DNA of 29,698 bases from a virus: IMG/VR virus record IMGVR_UViG_3300025626_000091, positions 1 to 29,698 of that record, one strand, 5' to 3'. A program made the translations under genes and the position numbers. Of this stretch, positions 14,019 to 24,700 are shown piece by piece (the stretch's first letter is position 1; every line of letters starts with the position of its first letter). A model generated the notes under the pieces. It had not been told where the DNA came from and searched no databases. It saw only the letters and a list, made by a program, of their open reading frames with translations.

Positions 14019-14154
14019 ACGTAAAAAGAGTTAGAAGTAAAGCTGATATTGTTGGTATAGAATCGTTATAGAAGTTATAAATAGAAACTAGTATTACTTA
14101 AAGCGGTACAATATTTATTATACCTGATTGGTTGCAAAAGTCAAGGATTATTTT
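14019..14154 (+). other. Intergenic gap with late promoter
   Basis: 136 nt between spike and the next gene. It holds the TATAAATA box at 14076-14083 and the ribosome site of the small basic gene. No hairpin terminator with a T run was seen after the spike gene, so read-through from upstream is likely. Confidence 0.6.
14076..14083 (+). promoter_or_regulatory. Late promoter TATAAATA for the gp25-gp6-gp7-gp8 operon
   Basis: Exact late box in intergenic DNA, 71 nt before the small basic gene at 14155. No other promoter-like sequence stands out before gp25, gp6, gp7 or gp8, which are tightly packed, so this box probably serves the whole wedge operon. Confidence 0.8.
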
Positions 14155-14325
14155 ATGTCTCACGATAGTTTAGTTAATTTATTTGAAACGTATGTTCAAG
14201 AAAACGAAAAGTTTGCCGCAGGCAATAAGTCAGCTGGTACCAGAGCGAGAAAGGCTCTAGCCGAGATAAGCAAGCACTGTAAAGATCGAAGAAAAGAAAT
14301 TCAAGAATCTAAGAATTCAAAGTAG
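14155..14325 (+). CDS. Small basic histone H1-like conserved phage protein
   Basis: A 56-residue helical protein: MSHDSLVNLFETYVQENEKF, then AAGNKSAGTRARKALAEISK, HCKDRRKEIQE. The KxAGTRARKALxEIxK segment is conserved in small proteins of marine T4-like phages and resembles the Lys/Arg-rich core of Hc1/H1-like histones. DNA binding is inferred; its place beside gp25 suggests it may be packaged or act in assembly. A TTG at 14128 in the same frame would add 9 residues but lacks a ribosome site, whereas AAGGA lies about 7 nt before ATG 14155. It is preceded by a late promoter box and followed after 7 nt by gp25. Confidence 0.7.
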   Translation: MSHDSLVNLFETYVQENEKFAAGNKSAGTRARKALAEISKHCKDRRKEIQESKNSK

Positions 14326-14332
14326 GATATAA

Positions 14333-14743
14333 ATGGCCACAACTGGTGCGAAAACAAAAAAGAAAGAAATATACAGTGACGTCGATCTGGGGTTCTTTGC
14401 TCATCCGATCACTGGGAACGTTTCGCGAAAGGTGAATCGTGATGCTGTGAGGCAGTCGGTCAAGTCACTCATACTTACAGATTATTATGACAGACCATTC
14501 AAACCAAACATTGGTTGCGGTATCCGCTACTATTTGTTTGAATTATTTACACCAGCCGTAAAGCAACAGATGGAAAGTGCTATTAGGGAAACTGTAGCTA
14601 ATCACGAACCAAGAGCTGATATCGTAAGTGTTTTGGTTGAAGAAAAACAAGATATGCACGCACTTGTAATTTCAGTGGCGTTCATGATATTAAACGATCC
14701 GAACCCAGTGGTTCTGGATGTAATCTTAGAAAGAGTTAGGTAA
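14333..14743 (+). CDS. 25: Baseplate wedge protein gp25
   Basis: A 136-residue wedge protein (T4 gp25: 132 residues) of the GPW/gp25 lysozyme-like fold family. It plugs the sheath's first ring to the baseplate. The marks are VDLGFFAHPITGNV, VRQSVKSLILTDYYDRPFKPNIGCGIR, LFELFTP and the conserved EPR motif in NHEPRADIVSV. It starts with an AGGA ribosome site, and the ATG overlaps a chance TATAAATG. gp6 begins at the next base after the stop, the standard marine T4-like arrangement. Confidence 0.96.
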   Translation: MATTGAKTKKKEIYSDVDLGFFAHPITGNVSRKVNRDAVRQSVKSLILTDYYDRPFKPNIGCGIRYYLFELFTPAVKQQMESAIRETVANHEPRADIVSVLVEEKQDMHALVISVAFMILNDPNPVVLDVILERVR

Positions 14744-16513
14744 ATGTCAGCAAATACATACTTACAAGTTTCAGAACTAGATTTTGACGATATAAGGTCA
14801 AACCTAAAAACATATTTGTCTTCACAATCATCACTAAAGGATTATGACTTTGAAGGTTCTGTTATGTCAACCCTTTTGGATGTATTGTCATATAACACTC
14901 ATTATAATGCATACTACTTAAATATGGTTGCTAATGAGATGTTCTTAGACACAGCTCAGCAAAGAGACTCTGTTGTTTCAAGGGCGAAGGAGCTGGGGTA
15001 TACTCCAGTTTCATCTATTGGTGCTATTGCTGAAGTCAATATTCAATTCTCAGGAATTCCTGCTGGAGTGGCTCAGGTAATTATCCCGAAGAACTCAAAG
15101 TTTACTTCTACTGTTGATGACGTGACGTACACTTTTGTGACACCTAAATCCGAAAGGGTTGATGCGGATATATCGGGCGTGTTCAGTAAAACAATATCAA
15201 TTAAGGAAGGCGAGCCACTTTCTCATAGTTGGACCGCAAGCGCATCTAACCCTGTTCGGTACATTATTCCAAACGCTGGAGTAGACACCAGTAGCATCAC
15301 AGTAAGGGTTCAGGAATCAGCAGCTGATGCTACCATCACCGAGTTCAAATTAGCATCTAATATAAATCAGGTGTTTTCAACTTCTGCTATATTCTTTATC
15401 GAGGAATCTGCAGATAGGAAATATGAAATTATATTTGGGTCAGGTTCTTTGGGTAAAGCTATTAAAGCTGGTAATATCATTATTGTTGACTATCTTGTCA
15501 ATAATGCAGAAGCAACTAATGGCGCTTCTACGTTTAGCGTAGACTCAATATCCCTCGGGGTTAATTATGATAGCGCAACAATATCATCGGTTGTAACTAA
15601 AGCCAATGGTGGTAGACAGCAAGAAGATGTGAATTCAATAAAATTCTCAGCCCCAAGAAATTTCCAGACTCAGAACAGAGCGGTTGTTGCTGGAGATTAC
15701 GAACGGATATTGTTGAGCGAGAATGCTGACTTACAGTCTGTAGTTGCCTTTGGTGGAGAACAAGCATCGCCCCCGCAAAACGGAAAGGTCTTAATTGCCG
15801 CCAAGCCATTTGGCGAGAAGTTCTTGACCAATAACCGTAAAGCTGCGTTGAGGTTGTCGATATCAGATAGGACACCGCTCGCTGTGGATCCAGTTATCGT
15901 TGATGGTGATTATACATACCTAATTCCAAGAGTTGATACATATTACGATTTAACCAAATCATCATTAACACAATCTGCAGTAGAAGCCGACATAAGAACC
16001 CAAATTGAAGAGTATGCGGCAAACAACCTTCAGAGATTTGGTAATAAGTTTAGATACTCTAGATTTGTGCGAACCCTAGATAACGCTGCTGGCGGATATA
16101 TTCTAAATAATGATGCTAAGATAAGAATGCAAAAAAGAATAACCCCAAACACGGAAGCGGTCACTTCCGTCGAAGTTCTATTCAATAATGCAATAAGAAA
16201 AACTACACTATCATCTTCTCAGTTTACATACAATGGATTTACAGCTAACCTTGAAGATAATGGTTTGGGGATTGTGAGGATATTCAGATACACTGATGAT
16301 AATAAGATTGTTATTATTGATTCCTCAGCTGGCACGATAGACTATACTAGCGGTCGAATCTTCTTACCCAACTTTGCGCTGACCGCATATGCTGACTTAG
16401 AACTGAAGATAACAGTTACTCCTGAGAACCTGGATGTTACCCCAGTTAGGGAGCAAGTTTTATTGATGGAACTTACAGACGCAATCGTTAATGTAATTGG
16501 TGAGCAAACCTAA
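14744..16513 (+). CDS. 6: Baseplate wedge protein gp6
   Basis: A 589-residue protein (T4 gp6: 660 residues) of the gpJ/gp6 family, the inner-ring wedge subunit that moves on sheath contraction. The N-terminus (YLQVSELDFDDIRSNLKTYLSSQ, DYDFEGSVMSTLLDVLSYNTHYNAYYLNMVANEMFLDTA) is the gp6 signature. The middle carries the beta-rich region and NGGRQQEDVNSIKFSAPRNFQTQNRAVVAGDYE, the conserved stretch shared with P2 gpJ relatives. TTAGG before the ATG can serve as ribosome site. The stop overlaps gp7's start (TAATG). Confidence 0.95.
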   Translation: MSANTYLQVSELDFDDIRSNLKTYLSSQSSLKDYDFEGSVMSTLLDVLSYNTHYNAYYLNMVANEMFLDTAQQRDSVVSRAKELGYTPVSSIGAIAEVNIQFSGIPAGVAQVIIPKNSKFTSTVDDVTYTFVTPKSERVDADISGVFSKTISIKEGEPLSHSWTASASNPVRYIIPNAGVDTSSITVRVQESAADATITEFKLASNINQVFSTSAIFFIEESADRKYEIIFGSGSLGKAIKAGNIIIVDYLVNNAEATNGASTFSVDSISLGVNYDSATISSVVTKANGGRQQEDVNSIKFSAPRNFQTQNRAVVAGDYERILLSENADLQSVVAFGGEQASPPQNGKVLIAAKPFGEKFLTNNRKAALRLSISDRTPLAVDPVIVDGDYTYLIPRVDTYYDLTKSSLTQSAVEADIRTQIEEYAANNLQRFGNKFRYSRFVRTLDNAAGGYILNNDAKIRMQKRITPNTEAVTSVEVLFNNAIRKTTLSSSQFTYNGFTANLEDNGLGIVRIFRYTDDNKIVIIDSSAGTIDYTSGRIFLPNFALTAYADLELKITVTPENLDVTPVREQVLLMELTDAIVNVIGEQT

Positions 16514-19500
16514 TGATAAAGGCAAAACTGTCAAGCCTCGTAAAGAACCAATTCCCTGACTTCTATAAAGAAGAAGGTCAGAATTTCCTTGCGTTTATAG
16601 AGGCATATTATGAGTACCTAGAACAAAACGGAAAACTCACAGACGCCATACAAAACCTTGAAGACTATAAAGACATAAACACAACTCTTGATGAGTATCT
16701 TGATTATTTCCAAGATACCCTTTTACCATCAGTTCCTCATGATGTTCTTGGTGACAAACGAGTGATGGCTAAGTATGTTAAGAACTTCAATATATCAAGA
16801 GGAACGGAAGCGTCTTATAGATTATTATTTAGAGCAATTTATAATGAAGACATCGAGGTAAACTATCCTTCTGAGCAGATGCTAAAGATATCTGATGGCG
16901 ACTGGAGGTTAGACAGATACATTGTAACAAATTATGATACTCGTGCATATGAATTAATCGGTAGAACTATACAGGGTAGATTTTCTGGAGCACGTGCACT
17001 TGTTGAGGATGTCGTTGGGCGAGTTGTTCGTAACCGTGATGTTATGCAGATTTTGGTTTCTAATGTTGTTGGTAAATTCGAGCAAAACGAACCGATTAAA
17101 ATAAATGGCGAAGAGCTGACTGCGAATACATACTCACCAAAGGTTGAAGTTGGTATAACTTCTTTAGATATTATTAACGCAGGTGCCCAATATCAGACTG
17201 GCGATGTTGTAGAAATAATTTCTGATAAGACAGGAGACCTTGGCAAAGTTGTTGTAACTGGCACAGTTGATCTGGGCGGTGCGATAACATTTGATTTAAA
17301 AGATGGTGGTTCGGGGTATACGAGTTCAGCAAATGGACCTGATCAGGGCGAAACACAAGTAACGATAACGGGCGGTGATGGACAAACTCCTGCCAACTTT
17401 ACTGTTGATACACCTGATATCGGTGATCGATTCGCAATCTATATGAATACAGATCTTATCGGGAAGCCAAATATATTTGGAGATAATGCGCCCTTTGCCA
17501 CTTACCCAACGACAACATTCAAAGACGCCAATACTGGAATACAAAACATATTTGCTAATACATTATTATCTTCACCTAATTTTGGGTTTCAAGAACAGAA
17601 CGAAATTGAAACCAACCAATCATTTTTTACAAATGCGAATGCTGTAATTGTAATCGCAAATACTCAGGCGATTCCATTAAATTCAAGTTTGTATGGGTCG
17701 GCTACTGGCGCCAACGCTCACGTCACATCTATTCTTGTGGGCACTGATGGCGCTGCGGTACTAAAGGTAAATACATACAAAAACTTCACTTCAAGTATCC
17801 ACAACTACTTCTCTGACTCAGAAGCAGTTGAGAATGGTAATCATTGGATAAGTAGTTTCTCAGATATTAGCGACCCAAATATTATAATTGCTCCTGACGG
17901 ATCCCAAACAGCTGAGAATTTAATCGAAGATGATACAACGGTAGCGCAAAATGCACAGGTCACTCACTATCTAGGCGTAAAAAACGCTGCGCTATCTCAC
18001 ACAACAACTGACACCTGGAACTTCTCTTGCTACGCTAGAGCAATTTCAGCTGGAAGTAAGAGGTGGCTTGGGTTTAGAGGTATGGGCGTTGGTGGGAATA
18101 ACAGGTACCCAGTGTTTGATGTTGCTGATGGTGTGATTGCTGATGCTGGGGACGGAACTACTTGGACTAATGTTCAAATGGAAGCTGTTGGTGGCGGTTG
18201 GTACAGGTGTTCGGGTGCAGTACAACCAACCTCCGCTTCTACTGGGTTTAGGTTCACGCTAATTAACACAGGGAATAATAATTCTGCTAGTTCCTTCAAT
18301 TATGACGGAGACGGAACTTCTGGTCTTTCTATTTGGGGCGCTCAACAATCACTAGGAGCTGAACCCAAAGCATATCATAGAACAACTGGTACTGGCGACA
18401 ACGGTCAAGGTGATGGTGAGTATCTTCACTTTGGAACTAGCGAAGCTGGCGCAAATCTCGGTACTGTGACATCATTCAGCGCCAATGCTATCGGTCGGCA
18501 CATCTTAGATATCGGTGTTACTGATGGGGTTACGATTAGCGAGGGCGATGAGTTTGTATCAGTAAACCCCAACGAATCTGGGAACTACAGTTTTGGCGTT
18601 GTTAAGGACATTATTTCTCAATCTACTGATGCGTATACGCACGACCCGAGCGGAACACCTGAGGTCAGGGATTTGTATAGCGTGTTGATATCAGCAAATA
18701 ATACATCAGCACTAACTAATCAATTTGATAGTGGACCGATTGTTCCGTTTAGGGAAGAAGATGGAATTAAAGTTGTTGGTAGTTCTACAGTCATCGCTAA
18801 CGTCGCAACCGCAGCATATACTTCGAACACTAATGTTGAAAATATACATATGGCCATTGGTGACTGTATTATATTTAAAGAATCTACGTTCGGTACAATT
18901 GAAAACTTATCTAACAGGGTTGGCGGTTCAGGATTTAGTGTAGCTCCCGAGGTTCAATTAATAGAACCAAATATATCAACGTTGGGTATTGGTGAGCAAT
19001 ATGTGACCTTAGAAACTGATTCTGACTTAACAGCTACTACAGACTCAAACGATAAGTTATTGCAAGACTCAGCTAGTGGCGACTTGAAGCATGTTACTGA
19101 TTCCGTACAGCAATCAGATGGAAAGTGGCATACTGTTATTAGGGTCTGGCAAACAGCCCTACAAAGAGATCCGGGAAATATCTACTATGCCAATAACGCA
19201 AATGCAACATTAGAGCATTATGGAAGCGAATATATTCCAGGAACTCTTGATACTAGGACAGCTGATTCATCTGAAACTGTTAAGATAGTTAAGATTGTAG
19301 ACGAGGGTGTATTGGGTAAGAACGCTAATGTTGAAGCGAGGGTTGGCGCTGATGGTACTGCGACAGGATTTAGAATTGTAGATTCAGGATTCTCATATAC
19401 TCAAGGCGAGAGAGTTCGTGTCAACGATTCAGGAAGAACCAATTCAACCCAAGCGGTTGTTGATCTGTCATTACTTGGCGTCGCTAACTCTCAAGGATAC

Positions 19501-19968
19501 TATGCTACTTCCAGAAGCCATGTGTCAACTAAGAGGGGATATATTCAAGATAGCAAATACTACCAAGAATATTCATACCAAGTTGTTGCCCCATTAGCTG
19601 TTGAAAGGTACAGAGATATTGCTTTAAAATTGGTACATCCTGCGGGGCAAGCGTTGTTCGGTAAGTATCAACTACACTCAAATGTTAATATTGATATAAC
19701 AACTTCAAGAAAGAATACTACGATGCTCAAGTCCGCTGGTACAATTTCTATACCCGAAGATAGCGCCAGCATAACGGGAACTGATACTACATTTGAATCT
19801 CACTTCGGCACTGCTAATTCTATGATTGTGGAAGTTTCTGAAAATAACTATATCAATATTCCGCTAAATAGTGTAACAAATGACACAACCGCAACTGCTA
19901 AGATTGCATGGAATGGCGATGCAATTAGTAATGCTAAAATCTATTATAGGACAGGTGAAATAACCTAA
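16513..19968 (+). CDS. 7: Baseplate wedge protein gp7 with an inserted lectin-like domain
   Basis: A 1151-residue protein (T4 gp7: 1032 residues), the largest wedge subunit. The N-terminus (KAKLSSLVKNQFPDFYKEEG, FLAFIEAYYEYLEQ, FNISRGTEASYRLLFRAIY) is typical of gp7. Residues about 212-290 and 939-975 contain Gly-rich beta modules (GSGYTS and DSGFSYTQGERV). Between about 425 and 630 lies a domain of the kind found in phage fibre and lectin-like jelly rolls: APDGSQTAENLIEDDT, WNFSCYARA, GGGWYRCSG, DGTSGLSIWGAQ and EPKAYHRTTGTGD. This is the usual order of those modules and is not part of T4 gp7 as I know it. It is framed by gp6 and gp8 with one-base overlaps. Confidence 0.9.
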   Translation: MIKAKLSSLVKNQFPDFYKEEGQNFLAFIEAYYEYLEQNGKLTDAIQNLEDYKDINTTLDEYLDYFQDTLLPSVPHDVLGDKRVMAKYVKNFNISRGTEASYRLLFRAIYNEDIEVNYPSEQMLKISDGDWRLDRYIVTNYDTRAYELIGRTIQGRFSGARALVEDVVGRVVRNRDVMQILVSNVVGKFEQNEPIKINGEELTANTYSPKVEVGITSLDIINAGAQYQTGDVVEIISDKTGDLGKVVVTGTVDLGGAITFDLKDGGSGYTSSANGPDQGETQVTITGGDGQTPANFTVDTPDIGDRFAIYMNTDLIGKPNIFGDNAPFATYPTTTFKDANTGIQNIFANTLLSSPNFGFQEQNEIETNQSFFTNANAVIVIANTQAIPLNSSLYGSATGANAHVTSILVGTDGAAVLKVNTYKNFTSSIHNYFSDSEAVENGNHWISSFSDISDPNIIIAPDGSQTAENLIEDDTTVAQNAQVTHYLGVKNAALSHTTTDTWNFSCYARAISAGSKRWLGFRGMGVGGNNRYPVFDVADGVIADAGDGTTWTNVQMEAVGGGWYRCSGAVQPTSASTGFRFTLINTGNNNSASSFNYDGDGTSGLSIWGAQQSLGAEPKAYHRTTGTGDNGQGDGEYLHFGTSEAGANLGTVTSFSANAIGRHILDIGVTDGVTISEGDEFVSVNPNESGNYSFGVVKDIISQSTDAYTHDPSGTPEVRDLYSVLISANNTSALTNQFDSGPIVPFREEDGIKVVGSSTVIANVATAAYTSNTNVENIHMAIGDCIIFKESTFGTIENLSNRVGGSGFSVAPEVQLIEPNISTLGIGEQYVTLETDSDLTATTDSNDKLLQDSASGDLKHVTDSVQQSDGKWHTVIRVWQTALQRDPGNIYYANNANATLEHYGSEYIPGTLDTRTADSSETVKIVKIVDEGVLGKNANVEARVGADGTATGFRIVDSGFSYTQGERVRVNDSGRTNSTQAVVDLSLLGVANSQGYYATSRSHVSTKRGYIQDSKYYQEYSYQVVAPLAVERYRDIALKLVHPAGQALFGKYQLHSNVNIDITTSRKNTTMLKSAGTISIPEDSASITGTDTTFESHFGTANSMIVEVSENNYINIPLNSVTNDTTATAKIAWNGDAISNAKIYYRTGEIT

Positions 19969-21752
19969 TGGCAACGTACAGATACGCAACTAAAGAATTA
20001 TCCATAGCATCTGCCAAATCTTTTATAGAGAAGATACAGGCTACAGATACATCTTCAGAAAAGAACTCATCAATAATATATGCTGTATTGGGGCATAGTA
20101 ATCAGTGGATCAATGAACCCACTCAAAATACTATACAACCATCTAGACAGAATTACGAATTAGATCCTTACCGAAACTTTATTGGCGGTAAGAGAATATC
20201 TTCTGGCGATGTTTCTCATGTTGCCCGAAGAATTGATTGGGTTTCTGGTGTTGTATACCCAATGTATAAAGACACTATTAGAAATTTATATGATACTGAT
20301 TTTTATGTGATGACTGATGAATATAATGTATACAAGTGCATATACAATAACAAAGATGCATCTTCTACAGTTAAGCCAACAGGATTTACATCTTCTTCTA
20401 TAACCCTCTCTGACGGGTATACATGGAAATATATGTATAGTATTTCTTTGGGCGATGCTGAGAAGTTTATGACGACGAACCATATTCCAGTCAAAACACT
20501 AACCAACCCAGATAGCACCCCAGAACAAACTAGGCAAGCAGCAGTTCAAAATGCAGCTGTTAATGGTTCTATTGAAATTGTAGAAACAGATGTTATTGGT
20601 TCGGGTTACTATCAAATAGACAACATCGATGTAGAGGCTGCGACAGATACTACAGTAAGGTTCTCTGGTTTGGGTTCGGGTTTGTATGGGTCATTATCAA
20701 CTAATGATGATTTCTACAGCGGTTCGAGCATTTACATAAAGTCAGGGACAGGCTCAGGGCAACTTAGAAGAATTACAGATTATGTTGGTGAAACAAAAAC
20801 AGTAACAGTTAATAGCGCATTCACCACAACTCCAGACCAAACATCTACTGCTATAATCTCGCCAACAGTAACTATTATTGGAGACGGTTCGGGTGCCCAA
20901 GCGTATGTTAAAGTTAATACTGGAGCTGGAACTGTTGCTAATGTCAGTGTAATAAATGTCGGGTCGCACTATACTAGAGCTAAATCTTATATTTCTGCAA
21001 CTCAAGGTTCTGGTGCAACTGCTAACGCTATCATTTCACCTGCGGGTGGTCACGGTGCTGATTCTATTTCAGAACTTGGCGGTGACAAACTAATGGTAAA
21101 TGTTAAGTTCCAAGGCAGCGAAGGAGTTTCTTCAACAGGTAGAGGGTATATCCCAGCGAATACTGAGTTCAGAACGATTACGCTACTGCAGGATCCAATC
21201 CTAAAGGTCAACTCAAATAATGAACCAGTGGTGGTTGAATCAGTTGCTAATACTTCAAATAGCCCAAGCACTTTACGATTCTCTCACCGTGCAACAATCT
21301 CATATGAGAATATGGATGGGGACTTGCCGAATAACCCATTATATGCTGATGACATAATCACTAACGAACGAATGAGATTAGCTGCGGAGCTGGGTACTCT
21401 AGAGTTTGTTACCGAATTGGTGCCGCAAGATCGAGAAGATAATGCTATGAGAAATGCGCTACAAGGCGCTAATGCTCAAATAATTTATATTCGGGATGAT
21501 GAGGTAAAAGACGATACATCCTTCTATACAATTTACCTAAATAGTGTACAAAGCAACGGGGAAAGAATAGCGTTCGCCAAAGATGATACTATTTTAAAGA
21601 AAGGTAGTGAAGAAAAGATAGCTGTCATTGAAGATTATGTGTATCCAGAAGCCAATACATTTTCTGGAGATGTTCTCTATGTTGAGAATATAGAAAAAGT
21701 AACAAAAGACCCCGATCAATTAGAAGATATTAAAGTCATACTAGATTTTTAA
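19968..21752 (+). CDS. 8: Baseplate wedge protein gp8
   Basis: A 594-residue protein matching marine T4-like gp8, longer than T4 gp8 (334 residues). The N-terminus TYRYATKELSIASAKSFIE, followed by YAVLGHSNQWINE, SHVARRIDWVSGVVYPMY, YVMTDEYNVYKCIYNN and DGYTWKYMYSIS, is diagnostic. The extra length is largely in the middle, including a Gly-rich beta module near 312-344 (AQAYVKVNTGAGTVANVSV, NVGSHYTRAKS) of the same style as those in gp7. gp8 bridges gp10 and gp7 in the outer wedge. The ATG overlaps gp7's stop. An AAAGG site and 11 nt separate it from the next gene. Confidence 0.93.
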   Translation: MATYRYATKELSIASAKSFIEKIQATDTSSEKNSSIIYAVLGHSNQWINEPTQNTIQPSRQNYELDPYRNFIGGKRISSGDVSHVARRIDWVSGVVYPMYKDTIRNLYDTDFYVMTDEYNVYKCIYNNKDASSTVKPTGFTSSSITLSDGYTWKYMYSISLGDAEKFMTTNHIPVKTLTNPDSTPEQTRQAAVQNAAVNGSIEIVETDVIGSGYYQIDNIDVEAATDTTVRFSGLGSGLYGSLSTNDDFYSGSSIYIKSGTGSGQLRRITDYVGETKTVTVNSAFTTTPDQTSTAIISPTVTIIGDGSGAQAYVKVNTGAGTVANVSVINVGSHYTRAKSYISATQGSGATANAIISPAGGHGADSISELGGDKLMVNVKFQGSEGVSSTGRGYIPANTEFRTITLLQDPILKVNSNNEPVVVESVANTSNSPSTLRFSHRATISYENMDGDLPNNPLYADDIITNERMRLAAELGTLEFVTELVPQDREDNAMRNALQGANAQIIYIRDDEVKDDTSFYTIYLNSVQSNGERIAFAKDDTILKKGSEEKIAVIEDYVYPEANTFSGDVLYVENIEKVTKDPDQLEDIKVILDF

Positions 21753-21763
21753 AGGTATTATAA

Positions 21764-24700
21764 ATGGCGTCATTAGAAACCAACTTGAACCAAAGTCCTT
21801 ACTTTGATGATTATAGCGAAGAAAAAAACTTTCATCGTATTCTGTTTAGACCTGGATATGCTGTTCAAGCTAGAGAGCTTACTCAAATTCAGTCTATTCT
21901 ACAGAATCAGATAGAACGATTTGGTGACGAGTTTCTCGACAACGGAACTATCATTAATGGGTGCTCTGTAGACCCCGAGAAGTGGTCTTTCGTTAAGTTA
22001 AAAGACAGAAACCCAACAACTGAAAATCCAATACTTTTGGGCAGTTTCTTTGATAATGATGCGGTTATAGAAAATGCAACAGTAACAGGCGCAACGACTG
22101 GCGTAACTGCTAGATTGCTTTATGCTGTTGAGGGTTCTGAATCGGCAGCTCCAGATTACCTTACAATCTTCGTTTCCTATACTAACTCTGGGACTGACCA
22201 AGAAACTAAAACCTTTGCCGATGATGAAACATTAACAATTACAAGAAACAGTGATAGTGTGGTGTTAGTTACAGCGAAGTCTATATCAGCTTCTTCTACT
22301 GGTACAGGTCTAGGCGTCTCCTCTTCCGAGGGCATTGTTTATCATAAGGGAAACTTCATTAGATCCCGTGAACAAGTTGGTGTGGTGAGCAAATACACTA
22401 CAGAGCCAACCATTCGGATTGGGTTTGAAACTATAGAAACAATTGTTGATTCCAATCAAGATTCATCGTTACTTGATAATGCTACTGGCGCAACAAACTT
22501 CACTGCTCCTGGAGCATCAAGGCTGAAAATTGATACTAAAATCGCAACAAGAACCCTGACCTCTGCAAATACTGAGGATTTCTTTGTTGTCGCTGATGTT
22601 CAAGATGGTATCATAACTAGAAGATATGAAACAAGTTATGGTGACCTTGAAGATGAAATGGCACTAAGAACATATGAAGAGTCTGGCGATTACGCATTAG
22701 AACCGTTTGATGTATCAGTTCATGAGCATTTACGAAGTTCTACGAATCAGGGAGTATATGGTCCGACTGGTTCTGATACTGTTGGCGATAGTGATAAATT
22801 GGTCATCGAAACTGATCCTTCTACTGGTTATGTTAGGGGTTATAGAACACAACTGGTTAAGGCTGATAAGAAGTCAATTGATAAAGCTACTGAGACTGAC
22901 ACGAAGCAGGCTGTTACTGTTGGACAATCTATTGGTAACCATGTTATTTGCCAGAACGTATTCGGTACGTTTAGTTCACAAGAGTTAGACCTAGTTAATC
23001 TATACGATCAAGCTCAAACTGCGACAACTGGTGGCGCTGACACCGTTCAAGAAGGGGCTTCTGTAGGTACTGCTAGAGTTCGTGGGTTTGAGTATCATGA
23101 ACAAAACAAGTATAGAATATATCTTTATGATATAAAAATGAATTCTGGAAAATCATTCCAATCTGATGCCAAATCATTGGTTATTGTAAACTCAATGGCA
23201 ACAAATAAGAGTTCATATGCTAATATTGTATTAGAGAGTGGTACTGCTAAACTTAAAGATTCAAACTTGCTTAATCTTGTTTTCCCCTTACAGAGTTCTG
23301 GTGTCAAGGCATTAACTTCTTCTCAATATGTTTACAGAGAAGAGCAGGATATTACGATAAATTCCAATGGTACGGCTGACGTTAATATTGAAACTGCTCC
23401 AGCTGGAGGCACTCATTCGTTTAATGATACTGGCGACCTTTCTAGTTCTGATAGAACTAATGTCATCATAGTATTTAAAGATGCTGACGCTGGCACAAGC
23501 ACCAAAGTTGGTGAAATATGGGATTGGGCGCAAGGCGGTACAATAGATTCAACCGCATCAACCATGACGATAGATTTGGGGGAGACTTACTCCTCAGATA
23601 TGGCTGCTACTGTTTATTATAATGTACTGCGATCTTCATCCACCCCCGCATCTAAAGCATTGAATTCGTCTAGATATGTCCATATTGATACAACTACCAA
23701 CGCTGCTGGTCCATGGAACCTTGGTGTTTCTGATGCATTTAAACTAGAAGCAGTTTACAGATCTACCGATGCTGGCGTTGCTAATATTGGCGAAAACATT
23801 ACTTCCCATTTTACATTAGATGACGGTCAGAGAGATTCTTTCTATGATGGCGCTAGGCTATTTAAGAATTCAACAAGCAGTATAGATATAAACAACGAAG
23901 ACCTTATCGTCAAGTTCAGCTACTTTACTACATCTAGAACTTCTGGTTTGGGGTACTATACTTTAGAATCATATCCCGTTGATGATTCCAACCCAGATGA
24001 TACGGCTAAGATAACTACACCAGAAATCCCATTGTTCGTAAGAAGTTCTGGAGATTTAATCGACCTTAGAGATTCTGTTGATTTCAGACCAATAAAAGCC
24101 AATACGTGTGCGCCAGTGACTACAGGTACAGCGCCATCTAATCCATCGGCATTGTCTGCATACGATACCGATTCTAATGGTAGCTTTTTCCCAACTCCTG
24201 ACGAAAACTTCCAGGCGAACATTGAAAAGTATTTACCAAGAGCTGATTTGGTTGTTATGAGATCTACTGGAGAAATCCGTGTAATCAAAGGCGCTTCTGG
24301 CGAAAGTCCTTTACTTCCTCAGCCTGATGAATACTCTATGACTCTTGCCGAGGTCTTCATTCCCCCATATCCATCATTATCTCCATCGGCAGCTGCATAT
24401 TACAATAGACCGAAATACGAGGTTATAGTTAATCGTACTGACAACAGAAGATTGACTATGGAGGATATGAGGCGTCTTGATGACGAAGTTTCGCTTCAGC
24501 GTGAGATGATAATGTTGAATAGTAAAGAGATTCAAGCATTAACAAGAAGCGTGTTGACTGATGCCGACCCATTAAACTGTGCCGAGCCTCCTAAGGATAG
24601 TGTTATTGTAGATCCCCCTGCTGACCCTGTTATTGAAAATACAATGAGGAGTTCGGATTACCCATTCACCAGAGACCCTTTGCGTGTAATACCGACTCTT

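Noticed and set aside
14128-14154. TTG start extending the small basic protein by 9 residues
   Set aside because: No ribosome site before the TTG; AAGGA is well placed for the ATG at 14155.
21756-21763. TATAAATG-like late box overlapping the DUF4815-type gene start (also at the gp25 start)
   Set aside because: The box runs into the start codon, leaving no room for a transcript start and ribosome site ahead of the gene.
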